Assembly: GCF_004362245.1 (NCBI RefSeq)
Contig: NZ_SNWM01000003.1
Coordinates: 62,001-126,000, forward strand
From: Pedobacter duraquae
Lineage (GTDB): Bacteria; Bacteroidota; Bacteroidia; Sphingobacteriales; Sphingobacteriaceae
Length of the DNA: 64,000 nucleotides
Reading direction: 5' to 3'
In this document: one piece after another, positions 1-8,427 of the stretch
Layout of the letters: every line of letters starts with the position of its first letter
Position numbering within the stretch: position 1 is the stretch's first letter
The notes under the pieces: model-generated
What the model saw: the letters and a program-made list of their open reading frames with translations, nothing else
Database searches by the model: none
What the model was told of the DNA's origin: nothing
Program-made: the position numbers and the translations under genes

Positions 1-38
1 AATTAACATTGTCGGGTTATATTTATTTCCACATTTAA

Positions 39-69
39 TTTGCATACAGATCAAATTGTATTACTTTTG
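39..69 (+). promoter_or_regulatory. Bacteroidota-type promoter of the tRNA-Ala gene
   Basis: A TTTG at 39-42 is followed after 19 bases by TACTTTTG at 62-69. This fits the -33 TTTG and -7 TAnnTTTG consensus of the Bacteroidota primary sigma factor. The predicted start, about seven bases downstream, falls just before the mature tRNA at 79. The match is by eye; spacing and both boxes agree with the consensus. Confidence 0.7.
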
Positions 70-77
70 CCACCCAC

Positions 78-192
<115 letters not shown>

Positions 193-310
193 CTTTACTG
201 AGGTTTCATGTGAGTTATGTCGCATTTAGCGATTTGCAAGAAACTCACAATAATCTTGCAAATTCCTTGCGCAAAAACTCGCAATAGGTTCGGCCATAAG
301 AACTCAAATT

Positions 311-532
311 ATGGTAAACATCACAATCAATCTCGACATCAGAAGAGTCAAAAAAGACGGCACCTATCCTATCGTCTTTAGGATCTATCATCAACAACGG
401 TCATTTACCAGATCTACAAAGATCTGTGTGCTCGAGAAGCATTGGGACGATAGTAAGAAATTAATAAAAAGCGCTAGTCTGTATAATTCAGTAAAAGTAA
501 CCCCTCGGTTTTGGGTCAAATTGGCCGCCTGA
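311..532 (+). pseudogene. Truncated tyrosine recombinase (arm-binding N-terminus only)
   Basis: The 73 codons match the start of Bacteroidota phage/transposon integrases: a short beta-rich arm-DNA-binding domain with the pattern of Arg/Lys-rich strands, a YPI-x-RIYH type strand and a KHWDDSKKLIKSA segment. A complete enzyme would be around 400 residues, with a SAM-like core-binding domain and a catalytic domain carrying R..HxxR..Y. None of that follows; after about residue 60 the sequence stops resembling the family and ends at 532. The catalytic domain has therefore been lost, probably by deletion linked to the IS21-type end at 860-952. The gene sits 160 bases from the tRNA, as expected for the integrase of this island. 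Confidence 0.75.
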
Positions 533-1082
533 CTAGCTGCCGAATATAATTGCGAATGCCCTACATACTAGATCAAATATAATTATTCCTTCTAACAGAT
601 GCTCTACTACTACCTAAGTAGCCGCATCTAACCCTTCATTACTTTTAAGCGTGTTGTATAAATAAATAGATGTGCTAACAAATCCATAAGCCAGTTTAAA
701 GCCAGCTTAAATCAGCTCTTATAAGCGCATCCAGCACCACTATGGACTTACTCCCTATAGGTGGGTTATATCAGAGCCTGGCGGCTATTATCTAGTCTCA
801 GAGCATGGAGATAGGTAGAGGGATTATAACCTAAAAAAAGTGACCTAAGCTATTAAAACGGCTACTTTGCACCGAAATAAGAGGGTCAGTTTGCAGCGAA
901 ATCAGGTGTCAGTTTAATTGCGGATTGAGTGGCCACTGTTGCTGAAACTCCCAAGTTAGGCCAGATTACACTTAAATCGTAATCAAAATTCGATTAGTTG
1001 GCAAAATAATGATCAACCAAAGATCTGAATTCTAGAATTAAATCGGTATCCTTGAGAAACAATTAATCATTATCAATTTTTT
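533..1082. other. Non-coding stretch replacing the body of the integrase
   Basis: No open frame of useful length and no recognisable integrase catalytic motif is visible on either strand. The one structured part is the set of 23-24 base repeats at 860-952. Stop codons are dense in all frames, as in decayed DNA. A promoter for the gene at 1083 should lie near the right end, but I see no convincing TAnnTTTG box. Confidence 0.6.
860..952. mobile_element. Probable IS21-family end (remnant)
   Basis: Four related units follow each other with a period of about 23-24 bases (near 860, 883, 907 and 930), each with a core like TCAGTTTGCAnCGAAAT, the later ones increasingly diverged. Serial sub-terminal repeats of this size and wording are typical of IS21-family ends in Bacteroidota. 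No istA/istB genes are nearby, so only one end remains. It could explain loss of the integrase catalytic domain. Identification is from pattern memory, not a search. Confidence 0.45.
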
Positions 1083-2294
1083 ATGGAAGTTGCGCTACTT
1101 ATAGATCAGATTGGTGAAGGTAATGGTGTTTTCGAACACTTCGCTATTGAATTCGAGCATTTTGAATTAAATAAAGGATCAAATCATAACGTCACACATT
1201 TGAAGAAAAAGGTCGAACTCATTGAACGTCATTTACAAGACCTGTCTGAAAAAATTACTGCGGAGTTGGAGTTTGAAGACAATATTTATGCACTAGTAAT
1301 TAGCCAGACAAAGAAAATCCTCAGTATCTGGTTGCCAATTTACAGTGATCAAAACTTTCATCAGAATACCTATGATCTGTTCTCCGATGAATTGGACCGT
1401 TTAAGTGCATACGTGAAGTTGGAAAATGTTGAGTCAAAATCATATGAGAATATTGAATACGATTTTGATCATAATTTCTTGGTAGACACTAGATTAATTA
1501 ACGATCTGCGACACAAAGTTCAATCAGTCACGATTATTAAGCAAAAAATCGAGCAACATCAATACCTGTTCTCGCTAATGAGCAGCGCCATTAGTGAAAT
1601 CGTAATTAAAAAAAAGGACAATAACTTAGTTTTAGCTAAAGTTTCAGGTCATGAAAAAAATCGATTAGAAAATGAGGAAACTGTCTATGAATGCGATATA
1701 AAAGTTTGGATAGATACAAACCATGCAGGTGAAGCAAATCGCTTTATGAATATTATTTCTGGTGTCTTATCAAACATTGAAAACGTCGATATAAATATCA
1801 CTGACGCCGGTGTCGGAAGTTTTTGGCAAAATTGGTCGGTAAAATTTAATGGTTGGTTTGCAAAGGAAGAAACAAAGCAGCTCTGGAAAAAAACACAGAA
1901 AGCTGCAGAAGCTTACTCCTTAGACAGGCATATCGAACCGGTTGAGAAAAGTAAACTTGATAGAAAAATGCAGCAGGAAGCTATCAGTAGACTAATTCCT
2001 GTTGATTTAAGCAAAAAACTGCATGAACTTAAAGTACAACAAGAGGAAGAAAAGTTAAAGGCATTAAAAATCTCAAATGCCCTATCTTCGATGGATCTAA
2101 TTAGTAAGAGCAGCACAATTCTTGCAAGCGGGCTTGCCACAATAGACTCTGATTTTCGAATTGAACTAAATGGCTTGTTACTAATTAAGCAAGAAGCTGG
2201 GAAAGTCGAATTTGGAAATTTTGATAGTATCGACGATCACTTAAATAAGGCACAACCTAACAATGATGGCGATCAAGGTGAATTACCGGAATAA
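1083..2294 (+). CDS. Orphan island protein, unknown function
   Basis: The product is 403 residues with no signal peptide or clear membrane span. I recognise no family. The first 230 residues look like a mixed alpha/beta domain. Around residues 237-250 there is a short Gly-Ser-Phe-Trp segment followed by aromatic and basic residues. The last 150 residues are charged and helical (Glu/Lys-rich, likely coiled coil). A similar plan (N-terminal domain, Gly-Ser segment, helical tail) occurs in the island protein at 3601. The gene stands alone, convergent with the AbiH-like gene 71 bases away. A role in the island's defence function is only a guess from location. The ATG at 1083 is the first in the frame. 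Confidence 0.7.
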   Translation: MEVALLIDQIGEGNGVFEHFAIEFEHFELNKGSNHNVTHLKKKVELIERHLQDLSEKITAELEFEDNIYALVISQTKKILSIWLPIYSDQNFHQNTYDLFSDELDRLSAYVKLENVESKSYENIEYDFDHNFLVDTRLINDLRHKVQSVTIIKQKIEQHQYLFSLMSSAISEIVIKKKDNNLVLAKVSGHEKNRLENEETVYECDIKVWIDTNHAGEANRFMNIISGVLSNIENVDINITDAGVGSFWQNWSVKFNGWFAKEETKQLWKKTQKAAEAYSLDRHIEPVEKSKLDRKMQQEAISRLIPVDLSKKLHELKVQQEEEKLKALKISNALSSMDLISKSSTILASGLATIDSDFRIELNGLLLIKQEAGKVEFGNFDSIDDHLNKAQPNNDGDQGELPE

Positions 2295-2365
2295 AAAATA
2301 GAATTGTTGACTTTTGTGTGAAACGAAGGTAATCATGTTAAGTTTATTGGTTCGCCAAATAGGCC

Positions 2366-3466
2366 TCAGATGATCTGTGGCATATAGCTTGATTTATCAA
2401 AAGGTACAATCTTTTCACGCATTTCTCTTTTATTCCTAAAATGCCTTGCTATCTCGTAAGTTAAGTTAGTGTAATTATTAGTGTTACTATATTCATGGTG
2501 ATAAATTTTTATTGAGTGGCAATTCCGGTCTTCAAATATCATATTAAGCATAGTTCTATCTGAAAGACCGCACGAATGCCCCAAAATTACTACTTGGTAT
2601 TCTTGAGCTCGGATAAATCTGATAAGATTATGATAGTTCCGGGTTCTAAAATACCAAAATGACTTAATGTGTTCGAAGACTCCCTTAGTATTTGTGTTTT
2701 CAAATTTAAAATACTCTTCATCAAGTTCGTCACCAAAACCAAATACCAAAGGATTATCATCTTCATTAAGTTTGCCATGAATATAATTAATTTCGGTCTG
2801 TGAGTCTGTTATATATTGTTCAACCGTGGCAGTATAATTAAAATTCAAAATCATAGTGTGTTCCGCTTGGAACTCATAATTAGGATTAAGGCCGATTATA
2901 TCACGAGAATTAATGTTTGAACTTAATATTTGAGTATATCTAGCATCGAATGCTGCCGTTGGTAAACTACTTAGATATGATTGAAGTTGAAACACGATTT
3001 GAGCCAGCGATTGATTTAACATAGAGACGGCTACATCGGAGTAAGATTCTAGCTTGTCAGATTCTTTAAGGGATTGATAGTATTCATTTTCAATATCTAC
3101 CCAATTTGAAATTGAACATTTGCTAATTAACTGCACAATGAATTCTGACTTGATAGTCGTAGTGAATGGATTTTGATCCCACATATATTTACCATCTTCA
3201 AAAGTTGTGAGAGTCATCATTCGACCAAGTTCGCCTTTTTGATAAAAGTAATTAACAAATGCAGGAATACCATGATGGTTAATTATCTTAACTTTGCGTC
3301 TTTTATCAGCAACGATCTTCAAGGCTCCATCTTCGTAAATGCCATCAGAATTATTATATGCTAATTCATAACTATTGATAATGTACCATATCAAAAAGTC
3401 ATTATAACCTGTTTTCATTCCATGAGCCAGATCGAAGCCATTACCTACTATTACAAGTCTATTCAT
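2366..3466 (-). CDS. AbiH-family abortive infection protein
   Basis: The 366-residue product shows the AbiH pattern. A GNGFDLAHG motif lies at residues 8-16, straight after the first strand (the family's hallmark, Rossmann-like). FNYT is at 209-212, YIHG at 228-231 and a late GHS at 296-298. AbiH was described in Lactococcus as a phage abortive-infection factor; the mechanism is not established and the nucleotide-binding role of the first motif is inferred. Length is typical and all hallmark motifs are present, so it looks intact. It is transcribed against its neighbours, so it is probably a stand-alone defence gene. The start is the ATG directly before the first strand of the conserved motif. 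Confidence 0.88.
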   Translation of the reverse strand: MNRLVIVGNGFDLAHGMKTGYNDFLIWYIINSYELAYNNSDGIYEDGALKIVADKRRKVKIINHHGIPAFVNYFYQKGELGRMMTLTTFEDGKYMWDQNPFTTTIKSEFIVQLISKCSISNWVDIENEYYQSLKESDKLESYSDVAVSMLNQSLAQIVFQLQSYLSSLPTAAFDARYTQILSSNINSRDIIGLNPNYEFQAEHTMILNFNYTATVEQYITDSQTEINYIHGKLNEDDNPLVFGFGDELDEEYFKFENTNTKGVFEHIKSFWYFRTRNYHNLIRFIRAQEYQVVILGHSCGLSDRTMLNMIFEDRNCHSIKIYHHEYSNTNNYTNLTYEIARHFRNKREMREKIVPFDKSSYMPQII

Positions 3467-3600
3467 TGAGAGTCATCATTGGGTATCAAATATATATATA
3501 ATTCTGGTGCTTCTAAGATAGACCTGATCTAATCGTTTTTATATGTTAGTCTTTGGTTAATCATTAATATAGTTATATTGGGATCTCATAACGCTAGCAA

Positions 3601-4491
3601 ATGAACTTTTTAGAGCATCACGACACCATCCTCAATGCCATTAACAAATTGATTTATAAATACACTTATATATCAGCAGATGGCGACTTTCCGTACACAG
3701 TTACGAATTTAAAAGAAATTAGAGCAATACTTGAACAACTTAGTAAAATCGGGCTTTTTGATGATGATATCGAAAAATTTAAAGCCACAAGTCTTTTTAC
3801 TACGTCAAATGATCAAACTAGGGTTAGCAGTGAAGAAGATACATTGCTGCGTAATGCCTTTGCGGCAATGCACAATAAGTTAGACTTGTTGTACAGCATT
3901 GTTACATCTTCTTCATTAGTTGGAAAAGAGGATTTATTATTAATCATGTTGCCAGAAGTTAAGGGTTTCGATGAACTAGCTAAATATTCAAAAGACCTGC
4001 AGAAGGCAATTGAATTCCCTGTAATTGATCCATCAATAAATGGTGACGTCAATATTGTCGGTGCTGATCAAGGATCGATAATATTGTATGTTACGGTGGG
4101 AACGATCGCAGCTTTGAAGTTAGTTGGAGCATTATGTTGGTCTGCCGCACTTATAAGAAAAAAGCATGCTGAAGCTGATATTTTTATTCAACAAGCTAAG
4201 ACATTGGCGCTAAAGAATGAAGCTTTAGAGGGTTTAGTCAGTGCCCAAAACAATCAACTTAAAATGATAACTGAGGCGGAAGCAGCGGCGCTTGCCAATG
4301 GTCACTACAACCACAACGACCCAGAGGCTATTGGTCGACTTAAATTGTCAATGGAAACTATTGCAGGAATGATTGAGAAAGGAGCGAAAATAATTCCAAT
4401 GACGGAGGATAAAGATATACAGAAAGCTTTCCCTGACTATAACGCACTAAGCCTGATTGAATCAACAATTAGGCAACTCAAACAAGGATAA
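3601..4491 (+). CDS. Putative membrane protein paired with RelA/SpoT-like enzyme
   Basis: This 296-residue protein has no recognised family. Residues 1-150 are mostly helical and charged. One strong hydrophobic segment lies at about 158-182, preceded by Gly-Ser and followed by Arg-Lys-Lys. The remainder (about 185-296) is a predicted coiled coil rich in Ala, Glu and Lys. The basic residues after the segment suggest a single-span protein with the C-terminal part in the cytoplasm. Its stop is 62 bases before the ATG of the RelA/SpoT-like gene (41 bases if the GTG start is used), so the two are probably co-transcribed. In a defence setting it could sense infection or restrain the enzyme; this is inference from pairing only. 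Confidence 0.7.
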   Translation: MNFLEHHDTILNAINKLIYKYTYISADGDFPYTVTNLKEIRAILEQLSKIGLFDDDIEKFKATSLFTTSNDQTRVSSEEDTLLRNAFAAMHNKLDLLYSIVTSSSLVGKEDLLLIMLPEVKGFDELAKYSKDLQKAIEFPVIDPSINGDVNIVGADQGSIILYVTVGTIAALKLVGALCWSAALIRKKHAEADIFIQQAKTLALKNEALEGLVSAQNNQLKMITEAEAAALANGHYNHNDPEAIGRLKLSMETIAGMIEKGAKIIPMTEDKDIQKAFPDYNALSLIESTIRQLKQG

Positions 4492-4553
4492 TAGCTCCGT
4501 AATGTCCGTTAAGGTTGACTCTTATCAACTAGGTGCTCAAGCAATTCAATTCC

Positions 4554-5591
4554 ATGCAAGAAGATATCAATAAATTCAAAGAGATTAGGCACACTTATAA
4601 TCAGCTAGGTGAAAAGGTTAGTCAGATTATTACAGAGAACTTAGAATTGAAACTTATTAAAACTCACGCAGTAGCTTTTCGAGTTAAAACTACTGATAGT
4701 TTTCAAAGGAAAATATTGAATAAAACTTACATAGATCCTTTAAGCGATATAACTGATCTATTGGGTATTAGGATTATTGCATATGTTGAGGACGACGTTA
4801 AGACGGTCTGCGCGATGGCTGAAACGCTATTCGTGCTCGATCAAGTTCGCAGCATCAATAAGAATGACGAACTTGGTGCAGACAGAGTCGGTTATAAATC
4901 GATCCATTTGATCTGCAAATTAGGAAGTGATCGTACTTCACTGCCGGAGTTTGTGAAATTTAAGGATATGTCATTTGAAATACAAGTGAGAACGATATTG
5001 CAACATTCTTGGGCAGAAATAGAACATGACAAAAACTACAAATATTCTGGAGTTTTACCGCCGGAACTCAGAAGGAGGCTAATGCTGCTGTCTGGTACAC
5101 TGGAATTGGTTGATCGAGAGTTTAACCAGTTATCAAAAGAGATTGATAACTATAGTCAGTCAGTCAGGAAGCATGCGCAAGTCGGCTCATTCGATATTGA
5201 ATTAAATTCTTTGTCGTTGATGGAGTATCTTAATGTGAAGTTCGATATACTAAAAAGTACGACTGATCTAGACCCTTATTTTATTGGCGAAGATGAACAG
5301 ATTCTAAAGGAACTATTCAACTTTGGGATTAAAACAATACGTGATCTTGATAATATCATACCTGTTGACTTAATAGAAAAAACACAACATATACATGCTA
5401 ATTTATATCTCAACTATATCGGTTTGCTTCGAGACATCATGATGATAAGTGACATCGATAGGTATTTAGCCAAAAGTTACACTAGTAATTTTATGCTTGT
5501 CAAAGATATGGCACCTTTGCTAATGGCATATAACGTAAATCTCAAAAAGTTTCCAGGGGATCATGTTCAAGATACCCTTAATTACTTTTGA
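4554..5591 (+). CDS. RelA/SpoT-domain nucleotide pyrophosphokinase, probable defence effector
   Basis: The 345-residue product contains a synthetase domain of the RelA/SpoT superfamily. Counting from the ATG at 4554: R43 and K45 of the R-x-K motif, D68 in ITDLLGIR, GYKSIH at 113-118, and EIQVRT at 142-147 followed by the usual histidine and HSWAEIEHD segment. All residues expected for pyrophosphate transfer from ATP look present. There is no HD hydrolase, TGS or ACT domain, so it is a small single-domain enzyme with a helical C-terminal extension of about 170 residues. Small enzymes of this class include (p)ppGpp synthetases and toxic toxSAS/CapRel proteins that pyrophosphorylate nucleotides or tRNA. 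An in-frame GTG at 4533 would add seven residues. The upstream membrane protein is its likely partner; product and target are unknown. Confidence 0.85.
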   Translation: MQEDINKFKEIRHTYNQLGEKVSQIITENLELKLIKTHAVAFRVKTTDSFQRKILNKTYIDPLSDITDLLGIRIIAYVEDDVKTVCAMAETLFVLDQVRSINKNDELGADRVGYKSIHLICKLGSDRTSLPEFVKFKDMSFEIQVRTILQHSWAEIEHDKNYKYSGVLPPELRRRLMLLSGTLELVDREFNQLSKEIDNYSQSVRKHAQVGSFDIELNSLSLMEYLNVKFDILKSTTDLDPYFIGEDEQILKELFNFGIKTIRDLDNIIPVDLIEKTQHIHANLYLNYIGLLRDIMMISDIDRYLAKSYTSNFMLVKDMAPLLMAYNVNLKKFPGDHVQDTLNYF

Positions 5592-5769
5592 AGTGCTGAA
5601 AGCCTATTGTGATTATAATAATTATCCACAAAGGTAAGCTCGGTGTCCTCAAAACACTTAAAGGAACTACGGCATAAACCCGCAGGCGTGCACACCGTCC
5701 ATTTATTCCGTTCCTCCTTTGCTTATGATCGGATAAAGCTTGGTTGGTTTCCCTAATTAATTAAATCTT

Positions 5770-6213
5770 ATGGTAAACAAAACATTCAAAGTGGCTGAGA
5801 TAGAACTTGCTTACAAACCTAATTACAAAACAGCAGATAAACCCAAAATCAAGGATTCTAACGGAGCCTGTCAGATTCTGATAGATCATTGGGATCAGAA
5901 CAAGATTGGTTTACTAGAAGAGTTTAAAATCCTTCTGATGAATAGAGGGAACAGAGTACTAGGAGTGGTCCATATTTCTTCGGGAGGAATGGGCGGAACA
6001 GTCGCAGATCCAAAGTTGATATTTGCAGCAGCATTAAAATCATGTGCTAATGGTATAATACTTTCACACAATCATCCATCTGGGGAAACACAACCGAGCC
6101 AGGAAGACATAACTATTACAAGGAAGTTGAAACACGGAGGAAAGCTACTAGATATTCAGATACTGGATCACATCATCATAGGTCACGAAGAATTTTACAG
6201 TTTCAGTGACTAG
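5770..6213 (+). CDS. RadC-like JAB-domain protein
   Basis: The product has 147 residues and carries the JAB/MPN metal-site motif: HNHPSG at 100-105 with S110 and D113 completing the H-x-H-P-x(7)-S-x(2)-D pattern. GTVADPKLIF precedes it, as usual in RadC. It lacks the N-terminal helix-hairpin-helix part of chromosomal RadC, as is typical for short versions carried on Bacteroidota mobile elements. Biochemical activity of RadC is unsettled; a protease or nuclease role is not proven. It is the last gene before attR (134 bases away). A decayed relative lies outside the element at 7105-7280, suggesting repeated visits by related elements. The start is the first ATG in frame. Confidence 0.9.
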   Translation: MVNKTFKVAEIELAYKPNYKTADKPKIKDSNGACQILIDHWDQNKIGLLEEFKILLMNRGNRVLGVVHISSGGMGGTVADPKLIFAAALKSCANGIILSHNHPSGETQPSQEDITITRKLKHGGKLLDIQILDHIIIGHEEFYSFSD

Positions 6214-6346
6214 GGAAATTTGTAACTTAGAAACAATATACAATTAACAAAACTAGATACAGGTCGAATCTTTTGCGAGATTCTTGCGAGAAATAAATTA
6301 GAAAGGTAAAAGCAGGGTTATGAGTCTTTCAGCGGCATGTTAGGCA

Positions 6347-6434
6347 TTGCCTGCCAGGCAAGAGGTCAGCGGTTTGACTCCGCTATTCTCCACTCCCGTT
6401 TTAAACCCTTTCAGTGATACTGGGAGGGTTTTTT
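6347..6434 (+). repeat. attR-type repeat: displaced tRNA-Ala 3' half plus terminator
   Basis: This copy matches 106-192 with three substitutions and one inserted T. It begins inside the anticodon stem; the bases before 6347 do not form a D-arm or acceptor strand, so it is no tRNA gene. The anticodon-loop position reads GCC rather than GGC and the T-loop has TTTGA in place of TTCGA, changes that would be tolerated only in a non-functional copy. The terminator hairpin (6403-6415 with 6419-6431, then T's) is retained. It marks the right edge of the island. Confidence 0.85.
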
Positions 6435-6591
6435 GCTTAAATGCAAGTTAAGTTGCTGTCTTGAAAGATCATATACGCGTATAAAATGTCCACAAGCTTT
6501 TTACAATACAAATGGATTAAAGACTGAATGCAAACTGCTATATTAGAACTGTATTTAAATTAAATAGTCAACTAATCCCTCTCGAAAATTC

Positions 6592-7011
6592 ATGATCAAT
6601 CGTGACTTCATTTTTTATTGGTTGCGCTGGACGTTGCTATTGCCGCTGTCCATTGCCGTTGGACTGCTCGCTTCATCAGTCATTGGGTTTATTCTATCAT
6701 TTGTTGTCAGTGAAGCACCGTTAGAACGATACAAACATGCATTAAACCCTTTTATTACCTCATTCCTTTCATTAGTTGTAGCGCGATGGATAGCTCCCAG
6801 ATACAAATCAAAAGCAACCTTAGTTATTTGCGTTATTTGGCTTGTGTTGATACTGCTGTGTCTATTTATCAGTGTAACTGACATAAGGCTATATGGCGAC
6901 AGTTATGAACTTAAAGATGGTGGTATGGCAGTTGTCATGATTATTTTAGGTATGTCATCTGCTTACTTATTGATTTGGAAGGGCCTACTGTCTGTTAAGA
7001 TAGAACGGTAA
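6592..7011 (+). CDS. Small four-TM membrane protein, unknown function
   Basis: The product has 139 residues with four hydrophobic segments, at about 12-37, 50-66, 75-94 and 110-133, linked by short charged loops. I recognise no family. It lies 157 bases beyond attR, between it and radC debris, so it may belong to an older insertion rather than the core genome. There is no partner gene in the same direction. It could be an immunity or accessory protein from an earlier element, but nothing in the sequence proves that. The ATG at 6592 is the first in the frame and the codon use does not differ strikingly from nearby genes. Confidence 0.6.
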   Translation: MINRDFIFYWLRWTLLLPLSIAVGLLASSVIGFILSFVVSEAPLERYKHALNPFITSFLSLVVARWIAPRYKSKATLVICVIWLVLILLCLFISVTDIRLYGDSYELKDGGMAVVMIILGMSSAYLLIWKGLLSVKIER

Positions 7012-7104
7012 CAAAACGTTTCATTTATAATGCTAAAGGATAGAAATCATTTGGTCCTGTATTGGTTGACGATTCAAAAACATATATCCAAAGCAAGAAA
7101 AGGA

Positions 7105-7280
7105 TAGAACCTCCTACTATACTTGCCATCCATATTTTATAGGGATATCACAGGTACTGTAACATACGTTAAAGGTATGTAGTCAACTTCATAAAATATA
7201 AAAAGATGCGAGTGGAATCATTTTAGCATATAACCATCCATCTGTGAGATTACACCTAATATACTATCGCTAGTCATAAA
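7105..7280 (+). pseudogene. Decayed radC fragment
   Basis: Translating in shifting frames recovers RadC landmarks in the right order. LAIHI from 7122 corresponds to the LGVVHIS strand. ITGTVTYVK from 7147 corresponds to GGTVADPK. KDASGIILAYNHPS from 7202 corresponds to the metal-site strand. An EITPN-like segment follows in a third frame after 7245. The frames differ by one or two bases between blocks and there is a stop at 7180, so at least three disruptions are present. It is not a copy of the intact gene at 5770 (wording differs). It shows that DNA downstream of attR also contains old mobile-element debris. Confidence 0.65.
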
Positions 7281-7313
7281 ATAACAAGCCTCCTGGCCAG
7301 GGAAGCTTGTTAT
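7281..7313. repeat. Long hairpin
   Basis: ATAACAAGC (7281-7289) pairs with GCTTGTTAT (7305-7313), enclosing the palindrome CCTGGCCAGG (7292-7301). There is no immediate T-tract, so it is a weak terminator candidate; it might be a protein-binding site or an element end. Confidence 0.5.
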
Positions 7314-7603
7314 AATTCAGCCCTATTTTCGTTTTTCACAAGTTTACTTGATTAACTTCCCGCCCGAAGTTAACCCTCCAATAAACTTGTCCATATGTCA
7401 AAGAACATTTGCAACGCCATCCCGGCTGATTGCCTGGTTTGTCAGTTACACGAACCGATAAACCGTTTCAATATTTGCGTTAACAGATATCTGAGTAACA
7501 TATTAAAATAGTCTTAGTCAGAGATGTTGCCTCCACACATCATCATTTTCTGATTATTTAACTACTAGTAAAGATCGGCATATAAAAGAACCTACGTCAG
7601 TGT

Positions 7604-7829
7604 AGGGGGGTGTTACACCCCCCTCAAAAAAACGGCAAAAGTGGCCTTTACGGTGGTTTAAAGTGCGAAAAAGTTTTTTTGAAAAAAAGCGGAATCGGCC
7701 TTTAAACCGCTTTTAAGGCCGATGGTCAAATCTATTGTGCAAAAAATTATACACCCCCCTCAAAGACCTGATAAAAGCGGTTTTTTGATTAATTTGTTAA
7801 AGAAACTGGCCTTAAACATGTTTAAAGGC
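7604..7829. repeat. Cluster of hairpins with repeated C-run motif
   Basis: Three hairpins can be drawn. AGGGGGGTG/CACCCCCCT lies at 7604-7612 and 7616-7624 with a TTA loop. ATCGGCCTT/AAGGCCGAT lies at 7694-7702 and 7715-7723. GCCTTAAAC/GTTTAAAGGC lies at 7809-7829 with one bulge. The phrase ACACCCCCCTCAAA occurs at 7615-7628 and again at 7751-7764, and GGCCTTTAAA-like wording recurs in hairpins two and three. This is reminiscent of REP-like units or a structured RNA; function unknown. Confidence 0.55.
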
Positions 7830-8145
7830 TGATTTAGTTTTAAGGAAATGTTAGAGATTAAAGTAAAGGTTTGTCTATGGCGTTTTACAAAATCGAGGCA
7901 TGATCAGCCAAATCAAATCTTGATCATTTTCAGAACAGCAAATAATAAATAAATATACCTGCCTATTTTTTTCTAAAAATTTTCGGTAATTTAGTTGAAT
8001 GGTTTTGGCTGAAATCGGGTTTGTAAGTCGCCATTTAACCTGACTTTATACTAATCAAAAGGTTATACTTTTTTACACAAATTATCCTGCCAGCACCCTT
8101 GCTGGTTTGGTTAAAAATTCACCGCACTTTGTACTGACTTTCCGG

Positions 8146-8180
8146 GTACCTCGTTCGTACCTCGTTCGACAAAAGTCGAA
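8146..8180. repeat. Tandem 11-mer followed by inverted repeat
   Basis: GTACCTCGTTC occurs twice head to tail (8146-8156, 8157-8167). The second copy runs into TTCGAC-AAAA-GTCGAA (8165-8180). Such compact arrangements can be regulator sites, but the nearest gene end is about 250 bases away. Confidence 0.6.
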
Positions 8181-8427
8181 GAAGATCCGGATTTGGTAGA
8201 CCTGGTTTTGTGTGGGTATTGGAACTTGAATCCTGTGAATTTTTTCTTTCAGAAACTCAAGTCTTGCATCAGGCTATATTGATTAAATTTCAGATTTCCA
8301 GACGAAAATTTCCTTGGCTTTTTAGGCTCAAATCAGGCAATATTTTTAGGATTAAAATCCGGGTAAATTGATGATTTTTATTAGGAATTTAGTTAGCAAC
8401 CATACCTCATTATTGTTACCTGAATAA

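Larger units (their letters stand above)
7314..8427. other. Non-coding region with repeated structured motifs
   Basis: About 1.1 kb has no credible open frame on either strand. It contains the hairpin series at 7604-7829 and the tandem repeat at 8146-8180. The rest is AT-rich with scattered short direct repeats. It could hold a small RNA, the remains of an element, or the regulatory region of nothing now present. I see no protein homology apart from the radC debris just to its left. Confidence 0.55.

Noticed and set aside
860..952. A short CRISPR array
   Set aside because: The units abut without unique spacers, they diverge strongly, and no cas genes are present.
6329..6393. A tRNA-Gly(GCC) gene
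   Set aside because: The anticodon-arm sequence fits GCC, but the 5' acceptor strand and D-arm are missing and the T-loop is altered; it is the att remnant of tRNA-Ala.
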